Shown here one piece after another: positions 29,062-40,323 of a DNA stretch of 64,000 nt. The DNA comes from Pantoea sp. Nvir (GTDB lineage Bacteria > Pseudomonadota > Gammaproteobacteria > Enterobacterales > Enterobacteriaceae). Every line of letters begins with the position of its first letter. Within the stretch, counting starts at the first letter, position 1. The notes beneath the pieces are model-generated. The model ran no database searches. It saw only the letters and a program-made list of their open reading frames with translations, and was not told the origin of the DNA. The translations under genes and the position numbers were made by a program. The stretch covers positions 1-64,000 of the forward strand of contig NZ_SZZW01000004.1 of assembly GCF_009829915.1 (NCBI RefSeq), given 5' to 3'.

Positions 29062-29631
29062 ATGAATACTTTATGCATTGGCCTAATTTCTGTTTCCGAT
29101 AGAGCTTCGAATGGCATTTATAGGGATCAGGGTATCCCTACTTTGGAAGCTTGGCTAAGTAGAGCGCTAATTACCCCTTTTACTACCGAAACGCGTTTAG
29201 TACCGGATGAGCAAAAGCTAATTGAACACGCAATCTGTGAACTAGTCGATGATTATTTTTGCCAGCTAGTACTCACTACTGGGGGCACTGGTCCTACGCG
29301 GCGCGACGTTACGCCAGATGCTACGCTGGCGGTCGCTGATCGAGAGATGCCTGGCTTCGGTGAGCAGATGCGCCAGATTAGCTTACAATTCGTACCCACC
29401 GCCATTCTATCGCGTCAAGTAGGTGTGATTCGTAAACAGTCGCTGGTACTTAATTTACCTGGACAGCCAAAGTCTCTTAAAGAGACACTAGAAGGATTAA
29501 GAGATACCGCAGGCAAGATACGAGTACCGGGTATTTTTTCTGCTGTACCTTATTGTTTACAGCTTCTTGATGGTCCTTATGTTGAGACTCATTGTAAAAT
29601 TGTAGAATCTTTTCGTCCTAAACAGATATGA
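29062..29631 (+). CDS. mog: Molybdopterin adenylyltransferase Mog
   Basis: Mog adenylates molybdopterin before metal insertion by MoeA. The 189-residue protein matches E. coli Mog (195) throughout: IGLISVSDRAS at the start, the LTTGGTGPTRRDVTPDATLA substrate loop near residue 75, and REMPGFGEQMRQISLQFVPT. It lacks only the last few residues. It is isolated: the talB upstream and satP downstream of E. coli are gone. Retention would make sense only if other molybdenum cofactor genes and a molybdoenzyme persist elsewhere. Confidence 0.95.
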   Translation: MNTLCIGLISVSDRASNGIYRDQGIPTLEAWLSRALITPFTTETRLVPDEQKLIEHAICELVDDYFCQLVLTTGGTGPTRRDVTPDATLAVADREMPGFGEQMRQISLQFVPTAILSRQVGVIRKQSLVLNLPGQPKSLKETLEGLRDTAGKIRVPGIFSAVPYCLQLLDGPYVETHCKIVESFRPKQI

Positions 29632-30598
29632 TGCATGATCTAAGATTGTAATATCCAGGATCTTCTTAAGATTATGCATATATGGAATTCTTCACCTGTA
29701 AAAGGAGTAAGAATGATAAAATTCTATCGCGTGACGATCTCTATAATACCTTAGAATTTTCTCACTCTGATTGTAGTTGCTTTAATTTTTTTCACTGTGA
29801 TTGTCAGTAGATTTTATCTTCTATCCAACATTTTCGACTATCTGCATCAATAAAATTAGAAGCGAAAATAATAATGTGCGATCATCGGCATTGTTCTGAT
29901 AGCTCTTCTGGATGCAGAAAATGCCTGGTTTGTAGCAAATGCAAAAACACAGCGTAAGGTATTAAAATACGCTATGTGTAACGGATTGGACATGATTTGA
30001 TAAGAGAGGTAGGTGATGATAATCTAATCGTATCGTATGCTTAGTATACTAAGCTCCACAAGTAAACCTAGCACCATTCCCCCCCCCAACCGCCCTTCTA
30101 GGTTAGAAAAATCGCACAAAACTTTCGATGTTAAAATATTTTTTATCTATACAAACCTAGTTGAATGAATCTTATTTCTCAGATAATCAAAAGTGTTGTG
30201 CATATCCATTTATGTTATCCATAGGGAAGGCTAATGTTTATTCCTATGCAGGGATAGTATCTATGTGAGATCCATAAATATGGATATGGCCTCATAATAT
30301 ATTTACTTATTTTCATTGTTAAAGATATATAAAATGTAATGCGCTATTAATTATAAATCTAATTTAATAGAGATTGATGCCAGTGCTAGCAAGGAATCTT
30401 TTTGTGGATATGGCATCCAGTATAAATAAGATACTATATTATTAGTTCTGTTATTGGTAGATTGATATATGCACAGGGCACTGAATCAAAACTGCTTTTG
30501 TCAAATCGTTTTTTTATAATTTCTTTTTTACTTAAAAAGTGAGTCCGATTTTGGTTGACTCTTCAACTATTGATATTCGGAAAAAATTTTCCTTTTAA
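29632..30598. other. Eroded gap between mog and the dnaK promoter
   Basis: The satP, yaaW, mbiA and yaaI genes of E. coli are not recognisable. The DNA is AT-rich apart from a run of nine C at 30079-30087. No gene, RNA or repeat is supported. Confidence 0.55.
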
Positions 30599-30629
30599 CC
30601 CTTGATGCGCTTTGAAGCGTCCCCATCTA
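30599..30629 (+). promoter_or_regulatory. Sigma-32 heat-shock promoter of dnaKJ
   Basis: CCCTTGAT (30599-30606) and CCCCATCTA (30621-30629), separated by 14 nt, match the heat-shock consensus (CTTGAAA and CCCCATNT) and the E. coli dnaK P1 sequence and spacing. It lies 110 nt before dnaK, in DNA that is otherwise eroded upstream, so it is clearly conserved. It implies that RpoH (sigma-32) is still present in this genome. Confidence 0.88.
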
Positions 30630-30739
30630 ATTATCATCGAGTGTTGTGAGCGCGGTAAAAAATAAACTAATAGTATTTAGGTTAGTAAAAAGCGCCTGTA
30701 CAAAAGGTTCACAACCCAAATTAACTAGGAGACGTTTAG

Positions 30740-32653
30740 ATGGGTAAGATTATTGGTATTGACCTAGGGACAACCAACTCTTGTGTTGCGATCATGGATG
30801 GGGCTAAAGCGCGCGTACTGGAGAATGCTGAGGGCGACCGTACGACTCCCTCAATTATTGCTTACACGCAGGATGGAGAAACTCTGGTCGGTCAACCGGC
30901 TAAACGTCAGGCGGTCACTAACCCGCAGAACACATTGTTCGCGATTAAACGCCTGATCGGCCGTCGTTTCAAGGATGAAGAAGTACAGCGCGATATTAAA
31001 ATTATGCCGTACAAAATCACCTCTTCTGAAAACGGCGATGCTTGGCTGGAAGTAAAAGGCCAAAAGATGGCTCCTCCACAGATCTCTGCAGAGGTGCTGA
31101 AAAAAATGAAGAAGACCGCTGAAGATTATCTCGGTGAACCAGTGACCGAAGCGGTCATAACCGTGCCAGCCTACTTCAATGATGCTCAGCGTCAGGCGAC
31201 CAAAGATGCGGGGCGTATCGCTGGCCTAGAAGTGAAACGTATTATCAATGAACCAACCGCTGCGGCGCTAGCTTACGGTATGGATAAAGGCAAGGGCAAC
31301 CGCACCATTGCAGTCTATGATTTGGGAGGTGGTACTTTCGACATCTCTATTATCGAAATAGACGATGTGGACGGTGAAAAAACGTTTGAAGTTCTAGCTA
31401 CCAATGGTGATACCCACTTGGGTGGCGAAGATTTCGACAGTCGTTTAATTAACCATTTAGTAGCAGAATTTAAGAAAGATCAAGGTATCGATCTACACAA
31501 CGATCCGCTAGCAATGCAGCGTCTAAAAGAAGCTTCAGAGAAGGCAAAAATTGAGCTTTCTTCTGCACAGCAGAGTGATATTAATTTGCCATATATTACG
31601 GCAGATGCAAGTGGTCCAAAACACTTAAATATTAAAGTGACTCGCGCGAAGTTGGAGTCGCTAGTGGGGGATTTAGTTAGCCGTTCTATCGAGCCTTTAA
31701 AAGTGGCACTGCAAGATGCAGGACTGTCTGTTTCCAATATCAATGATGTAATCTTAGTCGGTGGTCAGACGCGTATGCCGATGGTGCAGGCTAAGGTAGC
31801 TGAATTTTTCGGTAAAGAGCCACGTAAAGACGTGAACCCAGATGAAGCAGTTGCTGTGGGCGCCGCAGTTCAAGGTGGTGTATTAGCAGGGGATGTAAAG
31901 GACGTACTGCTGCTAGACGTGACACCGCTGTCTCTGGGTATCGAAACTATGGGTGGCGTAATGACTTCACTGATTAGCAAGAATACCACTATCCCAACCA
32001 AACATAGCCAAGTCTTCTCGACTGCGGAAGATAATCAATCCGCCGTGACTATTCATGTGCTACAAGGTGAGCGTAAGCGTGCTAATGATAACAAATCGCT
32101 TGGTCAATTTAATCTAGATGGTATTCAGTCAGCGCCGCGCGGTATGCCGCAAATTGAAGTGACCTTCGATATTGATGCGGACGGTATTCTACATGTCTCT
32201 GCAAAGGACAAAAACAGTGGAAAAGAGCAGAAGATAACCATCAAAGCTTCTTCTGGCCTGAATGAGGGAGAAATCGAAAAAATGGTTCGCGATGCAGAAG
32301 CAAATGCTGAATCGGACCGCAAGTTTGAAGAACTAGTACAGACGCGTAACCACGGCGACCAGGTCGCACATAGTACTCGTAAGCAGTTAGAAGAAGATGG
32401 TGATAAACTTTCTACGGAAGATAAAGCGCCTATCGAATCAGCACTAAGCGAGCTTGAAGCTGCGTTAAAAGGTGAAGAGAAACAGGTTATAGATGATAAG
32501 ATACAGTTACTGATGCAGGTTTCTGGCAAGCTTATTGAAGCAGCACAGCAGCGAGCGCAGGCAGCTGACGTGAATGTAGGCGACAGTTCTACGAAAAAAG
32601 ATGATAATGTGGTTGACGCTGAATTCGAAGAAGTGAAGGACAACAAAAAATAA
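30740..32653 (+). CDS. dnaK: Chaperone DnaK (Hsp70)
   Basis: This is the ATP-dependent Hsp70 chaperone. It is 637 residues against 638 in E. coli. The nucleotide-binding domain shows [13 protein letters not shown], the phosphate loop [15 protein letters not shown] and [14 protein letters not shown]. The linker [19 protein letters not shown] leads into the substrate-binding domain and a lid ending in [18 protein letters not shown] precedes the ATG. With dnaJ it forms a heat-shock operon. It is strongly conserved, as expected for an endosymbiont that relies on chaperones to buffer mutated proteins. Confidence 0.99.
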   Translation: MGKIIGIDLGTTNSCVAIMDGAKARVLENAEGDRTTPSIIAYTQDGETLVGQPAKRQAVTNPQNTLFAIKRLIGRRFKDEEVQRDIKIMPYKITSSENGDAWLEVKGQKMAPPQISAEVLKKMKKTAEDYLGEPVTEAVITVPAYFNDAQRQATKDAGRIAGLEVKRIINEPTAAALAYGMDKGKGNRTIAVYDLGGGTFDISIIEIDDVDGEKTFEVLATNGDTHLGGEDFDSRLINHLVAEFKKDQGIDLHNDPLAMQRLKEASEKAKIELSSAQQSDINLPYITADASGPKHLNIKVTRAKLESLVGDLVSRSIEPLKVALQDAGLSVSNINDVILVGGQTRMPMVQAKVAEFFGKEPRKDVNPDEAVAVGAAVQGGVLAGDVKDVLLLDVTPLSLGIETMGGVMTSLISKNTTIPTKHSQVFSTAEDNQSAVTIHVLQGERKRANDNKSLGQFNLDGIQSAPRGMPQIEVTFDIDADGILHVSAKDKNSGKEQKITIKASSGLNEGEIEKMVRDAEANAESDRKFEELVQTRNHGDQVAHSTRKQLEEDGDKLSTEDKAPIESALSELEAALKGEEKQVIDDKIQLLMQVSGKLIEAAQQRAQAADVNVGDSSTKKDDNVVDAEFEEVKDNKK

Positions 32654-32700
32654 TTGCCCATAACCGGGCACAACGGTTGGCCTGACAGCTGTTGAAACCA

Positions 32701-32732
32701 GCACGGGTGTAGGAAATTCTCTACGCCCGTGC
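32701..32732 (+). other. Intercistronic stem-loop between dnaK and dnaJ
   Basis: GCACGGGTGTAG pairs with CTACGCCCGTGC (one G-T pair) around an 8-nt loop, with no T-run after it. E. coli has a very similar hairpin at this place. It may stabilise the dnaK message or attenuate transcription into dnaJ. Confidence 0.75.
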
Positions 32733-32752
32733 GAGCATGTGAAGGGTTAAAA

Positions 32753-33877
32753 ATGGCGAAAAGTGACTACTACGAGATTCTAGGCATCTCTAAATCCGCA
32801 GACGAACGTGAAATTAAAAAGGCGTATAAGCGCCTGGCAATGAAGTATCACCCAGATCGCAATCCGGATAACAAAAAGGCTGAAGCCAAATTTAAAGAGG
32901 TTAAAGAAGCTTATGAGATCTTAACTGATCCACAGAAACGTACGGCGTACGATCAATACGGCCATGCAGCGTTTGAACAAGGCGATATGGGTAGTGGATT
33001 TGGCGGCGGTGCAAATTTCAGCGATATTTTTGGTGATGTCTTTGGTGACATTTTTGGTGGCGGTCGTCGTCAACGCGCTGCACGCGGCTCCGATTTATGC
33101 TACAACATGGAGTTAACTCTAAAAGAAGCAGTGCGTGGTGTAACTAAAGAGATACGTATTCCGACGTTGCAGGAGTGCGATATCTGTCACGGCAGCGGCG
33201 CAAAAACGGGTACACAGTCACAAAACTGTCCAACTTGCCATGGCACAGGTCAGGTACAGATGCGTCAGGGCTTTTTTACCGTGCAACAGACATGTCCGAC
33301 CTGTCAGGGTCGTGGCTCTGTGATTAAAGATCCTTGCAACGCCTGTCATGGCAGAGGCCGCATTGAAAAATCAAAAGTTTTATCAGTAAAAATTCCTTCA
33401 GGTGTGGATATGGGAGACCGTATCCGTCTCAGTGGTGAAGGAGAAGCAGGTGCGCAGGGCGCTCCCGCTGGGGATCTTTATGTTCAAGTATCAGTGAAGC
33501 AACACCCGATCTTCAAGAGAGAAGATAATAATCTCTACTGCGAAGTACCAATTAACTTCGCTATGGCGGCTCTAGGAGGCGAGATTGAAGTTCCTACACT
33601 GGATGGACGCGTGAAGCTGAAAGTTCCTTCTGAAACTCAGACGGACAAGTTATTCCGTATGCGTGGCAAAGGCGTACGATCTGTACGTGGAGGTACGGTT
33701 GGTGATCTACTATGCCGTGTAGTAGTTGAAACACCTGTTAATTTGAATGAAAAACAAAAAAAACTATTGCATGATCTTGGGGAAAGTTTCGGCGGACCAA
33801 CTGGTGAGCATAATAGTCCACGTTCTAAGAGCTTTTTCGATGGTGTGAAGAAGTTTTTTGACGATTTAACCCGTTAA
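32753..33877 (+). CDS. dnaJ: Co-chaperone DnaJ (Hsp40)
   Basis: DnaJ stimulates the DnaK ATPase and delivers clients. The start at ATG 32753 ([11 protein letters not shown]) follows GAAGGG and matches E. coli; a GTG frame extension to 32729 enters the hairpin and is not used. The product is 374 residues against 376. In order: a J domain with HPD at 33-35, a Gly/Phe-rich segment, four zinc repeats ([32 protein letters not shown]) and the C-terminal client-binding domains. Confidence 0.98.
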   Translation: MAKSDYYEILGISKSADEREIKKAYKRLAMKYHPDRNPDNKKAEAKFKEVKEAYEILTDPQKRTAYDQYGHAAFEQGDMGSGFGGGANFSDIFGDVFGDIFGGGRRQRAARGSDLCYNMELTLKEAVRGVTKEIRIPTLQECDICHGSGAKTGTQSQNCPTCHGTGQVQMRQGFFTVQQTCPTCQGRGSVIKDPCNACHGRGRIEKSKVLSVKIPSGVDMGDRIRLSGEGEAGAQGAPAGDLYVQVSVKQHPIFKREDNNLYCEVPINFAMAALGGEIEVPTLDGRVKLKVPSETQTDKLFRMRGKGVRSVRGGTVGDLLCRVVVETPVNLNEKQKKLLHDLGESFGGPTGEHNSPRSKSFFDGVKKFFDDLTR

Positions 33878-34261
33878 TTACTGCATATTCTTGTTCCTTG
33901 ATTTTCCATGAAAGTGTTGTAAACTACTGCAGTTATCGTCCCAAAGCTGTTTGCTGGGGAGTATTAATTACTTAGAAAGATGGCACAAATATTAGATAGC
34001 ACTATGCATAGATGCTATGAGCCGGTGTAGTGCTGTTCGTTGCAGCTGCTTTGATGGGATAGTCCATTTAACTATTTTAACGTGCGCAGCGAAGTTATTG
34101 AAAATAATACAACATGCTGCGCATAAATATATGTATGTCTGTTGGGTAAAGATAGTTTTTTCACGCATGTTCGAGCAAATGATAGAGCGTAGCGCACTAT
34201 CTAGTTTTCATAGGGGACCCTACTGCATAAAATCAGAAGAACTAGTAAAGAGAAGAACTGG
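33878..34261. other. Eroded gap between dnaJ and rpsT
   Basis: The nhaA and nhaR genes present in E. coli are absent. Short open frames here (for example 34017-34280) show no family features and partly run into the antisense of rpsT. No feature beyond the rpsT terminator at the right end. Confidence 0.5.
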
Positions 34262-34292
34262 TAAAATGCCGTTTTATTGAAAAACGGCATTA
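34262..34292 (-). terminator. rpsT terminator
   Basis: Read on the minus strand, AATGCCGTTTT pairs with AAAACGGCATT around a 5-nt loop and is followed by a short T-run. It lies directly after the rpsT stop codon. Confidence 0.85.
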
Positions 34293-34300
34293 GTGTGTGT

Positions 34301-34564
34301 TTACGTCATCTTTTTGATCTGAGCAAAAAGATTGGCTTTGTATCGTGCTGCTTTATTCTTGTGAATAAGGCCTCTAGCGGCTTGACGATCTACAATAGGT
34401 TGCATTTTGTTGAATGCGTTCTCTGCAGCAGTTTTATCTTCAGACGCAATCGCGGAGTACACATTCTTAACTAATGTCCGCATCATAGAACGACGGCTTG
34501 CATTATGCTTACGACGTTTTTCAGATGTTATAGCACGTTTCTTAGCTGATTTAATATTAGCCAA
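34301..34564 (-). CDS. rpsT: Ribosomal protein S20
   Basis: This is an 87-residue 30S subunit protein of the same length as in E. coli ([26 protein letters not shown] at the start, basic throughout). The start codon is TTG (34564-34562), also used by E. coli rpsT, where this rare start helps S20 limit its own translation. AGGAG lies 8 nt upstream. It is divergent from ribF. Confidence 0.98.
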   Translation of the reverse strand: MANIKSAKKRAITSEKRRKHNASRRSMMRTLVKNVYSAIASEDKTAAENAFNKMQPIVDRQAARGLIHKNKAARYKANLFAQIKKMT

Positions 34565-34859
34565 GTGTTAACTCCTAGTTGTATTCTACACTGACAAAGT
34601 AAAGGCTGAGGACTACGCCTTTCGATCTGTTTTTTTGTCAAAATATTTATGTAAAAGCATCACCATCCTAAAACCGCTAGATCCTACCAGGTTCTCCTCT
34701 TTTAATACACCTTTTCATAATAAAATTTTTACATAAGCGTATTACATGTGCCAGGTTCGGGACAATGGCGTTTCATGCTTCAGAAAGGTACCACTCACTG
34801 GTTAACCTTCGCCAGTTTCAAGGATATAATTAGTCGATTTCCACCGGGTTGGGTCAGCC

Positions 34860-35786
34860 ATGAAGTTTATCCGTGGTATTCATAATCTGAACGAGCAGCA
34901 TCAGGGTTGCGTCTTGACGATTGGTAACTTTGACGGCGTACATCGTGGTCATCAAGCGTTAATGTCACGACTATGCAAAGAGGGAAATAAACGCCAGCTT
35001 CCGGTTATGGTGATGTTGTTTGAACCACAGCCGCTAGAGCTATTTGCTAGAAATAATGCACCTGCACGTCTGACAAGATTAAGGGAAAAACTTAAATATT
35101 TATCAGAAGCTAGAGTTGACTACGTGCTTTGCGTGCGCTTTGATCGTGGCTTTGCGACGCAGTCGGTACAGGATTTTATCACTGAGCTTCTAGTAAAGAA
35201 GCTCAGTGTTAAATATTTGGCTGTTGGCGATGATTTCCGCTTTGGTGCTGGTCGTCAGGGAGATTTCTTGTTATTACGGAGGGCCGGTGCTAAATATGGC
35301 TTTGACGTAGTTAGCACAGAAACTTTCTGCAACGGTGGCAGGCGTATTAGTAGCACAGCTGTTCGTCAGGCACTGGCTAATAATGATTTATCGTTGGCAC
35401 AAACTCTACTGGGTCATCCTTTTAGTATTTCTGGACGAGTTGTTTATGGTGATGCGATAGGACGCACTATTGGTTTCCCCACCGCAAATCTTCTCTTACA
35501 CCGCATTGTCTCGCCGATGAAAGGTGTTTATATAGTAGAAGTACTTGGCCTAGAGTCAAGGCCGATTCCAGGTATCGCCAATATAGGTAACCGGCCGACG
35601 GTAAGAGGAATACGCCAACAGCTTGAAGTTCACCTACTTGATATCAATATGCATCTATATGGAAAGCGTATTAATGTAGTGCTAAAGCATAAGATACGGG
35701 ATGAGCAGTGCTTTTCATCGCTAGAAGCTTTGAAAGAACAAATTGCGAAAGACGTGATAATAGCTCGAGGCTTTTTTGGGCTTTAA
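34860..35786 (+). CDS. ribF: Bifunctional riboflavin kinase / FAD synthetase
   Basis: RibF makes FMN and then FAD from riboflavin. It is 308 residues against 313. The N-terminal FAD synthetase part has TIGNFDGVHRGHQALM and the RISSTAVRQAL segment. The C-terminal riboflavin kinase part has GRVVYGDAIGRTIGFPTANL and the IANIGNRPTV motif. It opens the ribF-ileS-lspA-ispH cluster, with 30 nt to ileS. Confidence 0.97.
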   Translation: MKFIRGIHNLNEQHQGCVLTIGNFDGVHRGHQALMSRLCKEGNKRQLPVMVMLFEPQPLELFARNNAPARLTRLREKLKYLSEARVDYVLCVRFDRGFATQSVQDFITELLVKKLSVKYLAVGDDFRFGAGRQGDFLLLRRAGAKYGFDVVSTETFCNGGRRISSTAVRQALANNDLSLAQTLLGHPFSISGRVVYGDAIGRTIGFPTANLLLHRIVSPMKGVYIVEVLGLESRPIPGIANIGNRPTVRGIRQQLEVHLLDINMHLYGKRINVVLKHKIRDEQCFSSLEALKEQIAKDVIIARGFFGL

Positions 35787-35816
35787 TACTAAAAAAAGTA
35801 AGGTAAATATACTCTT

Positions 35817-38636
35817 ATGCATAATTATAAATCCACCCTAAATTTGCCAGAAACAAAATTTTCGATGCGTGGCGACCTTCCTATCCGCGAGCTGGGAATA
35901 CTACAACGTTGGTATGATGATAACCTATACGACATCATACGCAAGGCTAAAAAAGGAAAGAAAACTTTTATTTTACATGATGGTCCTCCCTATGCAAACG
36001 GCAATATTCATATTGGTCACGCAGTTAACAAGATTTTAAAAGACATTATCATTAAGTCAAAAGGTATGGCAGGATTTGATTCTCCTTACGTTCCAGGTTG
36101 GGACTGTCATGGGCTACCAATTGAGTACAAAGTTGAACAGATGATCGGCAAGCCAGGTGAAAAAGTGACTGCATCAGAGTTCAGAGCAGCTTGCCGTAAA
36201 TATGTTACCGAGCAAATAGGAAAGCAAAAAGCGGACTTTATCCGTCTCGGTGTACTGGGAGACTGGCAACATCCCTATATGACGATGAACTTCCAGACAG
36301 AAGCCAATATTATACGAGCATTTGGCAAAATTATCGGTAATGGTCATCTCCATAAAGGAGTAAAACCAGTGCACTGGTGTCTTGACTGCCGTTCAGCGTT
36401 AGCGGAAGCTGAAGTTGAGTACTTTGATAAAATTTCTCCTTCTATCGACGTGATCTTCACCACAGTTGATTCCAACGCAGTGCTCGCTAAATTCGGCTGC
36501 GTATCTGTCAACGGTCCGATCTCATTAGTCATTTGGACTACCACGCCTTGGACCATACCTGCTAACCGCGCGATCTCATTACATCCAGAGTTTGATTATC
36601 AACTTGTCCAGATCGACGGCCGTGCGCTGATCCTTGCAAAAGCTCTATTGGGTAATCTAATGAAGCGCATAGGTGTCATGAAGTGGAAGGTACTCGGGGA
36701 ATGCAAAGGCGCGATGTTGGAACGTCTTACCTTCCAGCATCCTTTCCTAGTGAATATAGCGTCACCGGTGGTGCTAAGCGAGCACGTTATGCTTGATTCT
36801 GGTACTGGTGTTGTACATACCGCTCCCGGGCACGGTACGCACGACTATGTTGTCGGCAAGAAATATGCCATTGAAATAGCAAATATAGTCGGTCCGGATG
36901 GTACATATCTTCCGGGCACATATCCTACGTTGGATGGCCTGAATGTTTTTAAAGCTAATGACGTTATTGTGCAACTTCTGAAAGATAAGGGAGCACTACT
37001 ACATATGGAAAGCATGTTACACAGTTATCCGCATTGCTGGCGCCATAAAACGCCAATTATATTCCGCGCTACTCCCCAGTGGTTTATTGGTATGGATCAG
37101 AACGGACTACGCACTCAGTCGCTGCAAGAAATCAAAAAAGTGCAGTGGATCCCAGATTGGGGCCGTGCGCGTATCAAGGCTATGGTCGAGAATCGTCCAG
37201 ATTGGTGTATTTCTCGTCAGCGTACTTGGGGTATTCCGATGGCTCTCTTTGTACATAAAGATACGGAAGAGCTACATCCTAATACTCTATTATTGATAGA
37301 AAAAGTTGCCCAGTGCATTGAGCAGAATGGTATTCAAGCGTGGTGGGATCTAGATCCCCGTGATCTACTGGGACATGATGCTGACAATTACGTAAAGGTG
37401 CTGGATACTTTAGACGTTTGGTTCGATTCCGGATCTACCAGTTACTCAGTCGTTAACACACGTCCAGAATTTAGCGGTCATTCTGCAGATATGTATCTAG
37501 AAGGCTCTGACCAGCATCGCGGTTGGTTTATGTCATCACTAATGATCTCCACGGCAATGACAGGAAAAGCACCTTACCGCCAAGTCCTAACACATGGTTT
37601 TATCGTAGATGGTCAAGGCCATAAGATGTCTAAGTCAGTGGGTAATACCATATCCCCTCAGGATATAATAAACAAACTAGGTGCTGATATTCTGCGGTTA
37701 TGGGTTGCCTCTACCGATTATTCCGGCGAGATGGCAGTCTCTGAGAGGATCTTGAAAAGTTCTGCTGATGTATATCGTCGCATCCGTAATACCGCACGGT
37801 TCCTACTAGCGAACCTTAAAGGCTTCAATCCCCAAGCTAATGCTGTTAAACCGGAAGAGATGGTTGTGCTAGATCGCTGGGCGGTGGGCTGTGCGCAGTC
37901 CGCTCAGAAGGATATCATCGCTTCCTATACCAAATATAATTTTCATGAAGTTATTCAACGTCTGATGCAATTCTGCTCAATAGAGATGGGCTCTTTTTAT
38001 CTTGATATTATCAAGGATCGTCAGTACACCGTGAAGCAAGACAGCTTAGCACGTCGTAGCTGCCAAACCGCACTGTGGCATATTATTGAGGCATTAGTGC
38101 GCTGGATCGCACCGATCATGTCTCTTACTTCAGATGAAATATGGGGCTATCTACCAGGCAACCGCTCTCAGTATATTTTTACAGAAGAATGGTATCAAGG
38201 ACTGTTTGGCCTGTCACATAACGAAGCGCTTAACAACGCCTACTGGACGGAGCTGATGAAGGTACGCGGTGAGGTCAACAAAGCGATCGAGAGGGTGCGA
38301 GCTGATAAACGCATCGGAGGAGCGCTAGAAGTTAGCGTCACACTTTATGCAGATGTGCCACTCTTATCTAAGTTACAGGCACTGGGCAGTGAGCTGCGTT
38401 TTGTGCTACTTACCTCAAATGCAATAGTGGCAGACTACGCGCTTGCTAGTGATGTAGCTCAGCAGAGCGAATTGGTGCAAGGTTTAAAAATTGCGCTGAG
38501 TAAAGCAGAAGGTGATAAATGCCCACGTTGCTGGCACTACACTAAGGATGTCGGACAGAACGTGGAACATATAGCTGTGTGCGGTCGTTGTTACAACAAC
38601 TTGGCTGGTAGTGGCGAAGAGCGTAAATTTGCTTAA
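35817..38636 (+). CDS. ileS: Isoleucyl-tRNA synthetase
   Basis: This class I aminoacyl-tRNA synthetase has 939 residues against 938. The HIGH signature is at 65-68, KMSKS is in the segment [11 protein letters not shown] near residue 602, the editing domain carries the [12 protein letters not shown] motif, and a C-terminal zinc knuckle (CPRCWHY...CGRCYNN) is complete. Its stop overlaps the lspA start (TAATG), which couples the two genes. Confidence 0.98.
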   Translation: MHNYKSTLNLPETKFSMRGDLPIRELGILQRWYDDNLYDIIRKAKKGKKTFILHDGPPYANGNIHIGHAVNKILKDIIIKSKGMAGFDSPYVPGWDCHGLPIEYKVEQMIGKPGEKVTASEFRAACRKYVTEQIGKQKADFIRLGVLGDWQHPYMTMNFQTEANIIRAFGKIIGNGHLHKGVKPVHWCLDCRSALAEAEVEYFDKISPSIDVIFTTVDSNAVLAKFGCVSVNGPISLVIWTTTPWTIPANRAISLHPEFDYQLVQIDGRALILAKALLGNLMKRIGVMKWKVLGECKGAMLERLTFQHPFLVNIASPVVLSEHVMLDSGTGVVHTAPGHGTHDYVVGKKYAIEIANIVGPDGTYLPGTYPTLDGLNVFKANDVIVQLLKDKGALLHMESMLHSYPHCWRHKTPIIFRATPQWFIGMDQNGLRTQSLQEIKKVQWIPDWGRARIKAMVENRPDWCISRQRTWGIPMALFVHKDTEELHPNTLLLIEKVAQCIEQNGIQAWWDLDPRDLLGHDADNYVKVLDTLDVWFDSGSTSYSVVNTRPEFSGHSADMYLEGSDQHRGWFMSSLMISTAMTGKAPYRQVLTHGFIVDGQGHKMSKSVGNTISPQDIINKLGADILRLWVASTDYSGEMAVSERILKSSADVYRRIRNTARFLLANLKGFNPQANAVKPEEMVVLDRWAVGCAQSAQKDIIASYTKYNFHEVIQRLMQFCSIEMGSFYLDIIKDRQYTVKQDSLARRSCQTALWHIIEALVRWIAPIMSLTSDEIWGYLPGNRSQYIFTEEWYQGLFGLSHNEALNNAYWTELMKVRGEVNKAIERVRADKRIGGALEVSVTLYADVPLLSKLQALGSELRFVLLTSNAIVADYALASDVAQQSELVQGLKIALSKAEGDKCPRCWHYTKDVGQNVEHIAVCGRCYNNLAGSGEERKFA

Positions 38637-39142
38637 TGTGTAAACCTATTCTCTCAACTGGGTTAAGGTGGATATGGCTGGTGTTGGTAGTTATCCTGAT
38701 GGATATTTCCAGTAAACAGTGGGTAATGCATCACATGATGTTGTATGAAACGCAGCCAATAATGTTGTTCCTTAATTTCTTTTATACACGCAACTATGGT
38801 GCGGCGTTCAGCTTCCTGGCGAATAAAAGCGGTTGGCAGCGCTGGTTCTTTACGGGTGTTGCCATCTCTATCATAGTAGCGCTATTGGTTATCATGTATC
38901 GCAACTGCGCTAGCCAAAAAATCACTAATATTGCCTACGCGCTGATCATCGGTGGCTCCGCAGGCAATCTGTTTGATCGTGCTTATCATGGATTTGTTTT
39001 CGACTTTATTGATTTCTATGTTGGTGATTGGCATTTCGCAACCTTCAATATCGCTGACTGCGGAATTTGTATCGGGACTACGTTAGTGGTGTTGGATGGT
39101 TGTTTAGTCTATCTAGCAAACAAGAAACACAGGAAAAAGTGA
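38636..39142 (+). CDS. lspA: Lipoprotein signal peptidase LspA
   Basis: LspA removes signal peptides from prolipoproteins in the inner membrane. It is 168 residues with four hydrophobic segments. The catalytic aspartates lie in [23 protein letters not shown], and DISSKQWV near the N-terminus is the usual first motif. The fkpB gene that follows in E. coli is missing, leaving only 85 nt before ispH. Its presence implies that outer-membrane lipoproteins are still processed. Confidence 0.97.
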   Translation: MCKPILSTGLRWIWLVLVVILMDISSKQWVMHHMMLYETQPIMLFLNFFYTRNYGAAFSFLANKSGWQRWFFTGVAISIIVALLVIMYRNCASQKITNIAYALIIGGSAGNLFDRAYHGFVFDFIDFYVGDWHFATFNIADCGICIGTTLVVLDGCLVYLANKKHRKK

Positions 39143-39227
39143 TGACAAGTTTTATAGAGCACAATGGCATGTTAGGTTCATTTTGAACTTAGCATAGTAA
39201 AGATTCACCGGGTCATAGAGGCAAATA

Positions 39228-40184
39228 ATGTACATTCTGCTAGCTAATCCGCGCGGGTTTTGCGCTGGAGTCAATCGCGCCATTAGTATTGTGGAGGGTG
39301 CGTTAAATATGTATGGAGCTCCGGTCTACGTTCGTCACGAAGTAGTGCATAACCGCTATGTAGTGAATAGTCTGCACGAGCGAGGCGCAATTTTTATCGA
39401 AGAAATTAGCGAAGTTCCAGATAATGCTGTCCTAATTTTCTCTGCGCATGGTGTGTCACAGGTAGTACGTACCCAAGCTAAAGCGCGTAATCTTACCATG
39501 TTGTTTGATGCTACTTGCCCACTGGTAACGAAAGTTCATATGGAAGTTGCACGCGCTAGTCGTAAAGGAGTAGAGGCGATCCTTATAGGTCATGGAGGAC
39601 ATCCAGAAGTAGAGGGCACAATGGGCCAGTACAGCAATCCCAATGGAGGTATATATCTAGTGGAATCGCTTGAGGATGTATTTAAGCTCCAGATAAAGGA
39701 TGAGAGGAATCTCTGTTTTATGACGCAGACTACGCTGTCGGTAGGCCATACTTCTGGGATTATTGATGCACTCCGTATACGGTTCCCGGGTATTATAGGT
39801 CCACGTAAGGAGGATATATGCTACGCTACCACTAATCGTCAGGAAGCAGTAAGCGTATTAGCACGCACTGCAGAGCTAGTACTGGTGGTGGGTTCGAATA
39901 ACTCGTCTAATTCTAATCGTCTAGCAGAACTTGCGCATCAAGCTGGCAAATTGGTAAAGCTGATTGATTCAGCAGACGATATCCAAGAAAGTTGGGTCAA
40001 AGGGGTTGTGTGTACTGGCGTCACCGCAGGCGCATCAGCCCCGGAGATTCTAGTGCAACAGGTTATCCAACGTTTGTGTAAGCTAGGTGGTAAAACCATA
40101 ATTGAGATGACCGGACGTAAAGAAAAAAAGATTGTGTTTGAAGTTCCCAAAGAATTACGTGTTGATGTGCATATTTTACAGTAG
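39228..40184 (+). CDS. ispH: 4-hydroxy-3-methylbut-2-enyl diphosphate reductase IspH
   Basis: This iron-sulfur enzyme performs the last step of the non-mevalonate isoprenoid pathway. It is 318 residues against 316. The three cluster cysteines are in [10 protein letters not shown] (C12), [12 protein letters not shown] (about 97) and [11 protein letters not shown] (about 199). The catalytic region [11 protein letters not shown] and SSNSNRL are conserved. rihC, found after it in E. coli, is gone. Confidence 0.97.
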   Translation: MYILLANPRGFCAGVNRAISIVEGALNMYGAPVYVRHEVVHNRYVVNSLHERGAIFIEEISEVPDNAVLIFSAHGVSQVVRTQAKARNLTMLFDATCPLVTKVHMEVARASRKGVEAILIGHGGHPEVEGTMGQYSNPNGGIYLVESLEDVFKLQIKDERNLCFMTQTTLSVGHTSGIIDALRIRFPGIIGPRKEDICYATTNRQEAVSVLARTAELVLVVGSNNSSNSNRLAELAHQAGKLVKLIDSADDIQESWVKGVVCTGVTAGASAPEILVQQVIQRLCKLGGKTIIEMTGRKEKKIVFEVPKELRVDVHILQ

Positions 40185-40323
40185 GGTAAGATTATCTTTA
40201 CCCATAATTTGGAGATGCTTAATTTATAATTCTAATTATCTCGGATTAGCAATAGCTTGGTTATTAACTGAACATTATACTGATTGCACTAATATGCATT
40301 ATTTGCATTAGGAATAAATAAAT

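Noticed and set aside
34017-34474. Two plus-strand frames near rpsT
   Set aside because: The second is antisense to rpsT and the first lies in eroded DNA with no homology or Shine-Dalgarno support.
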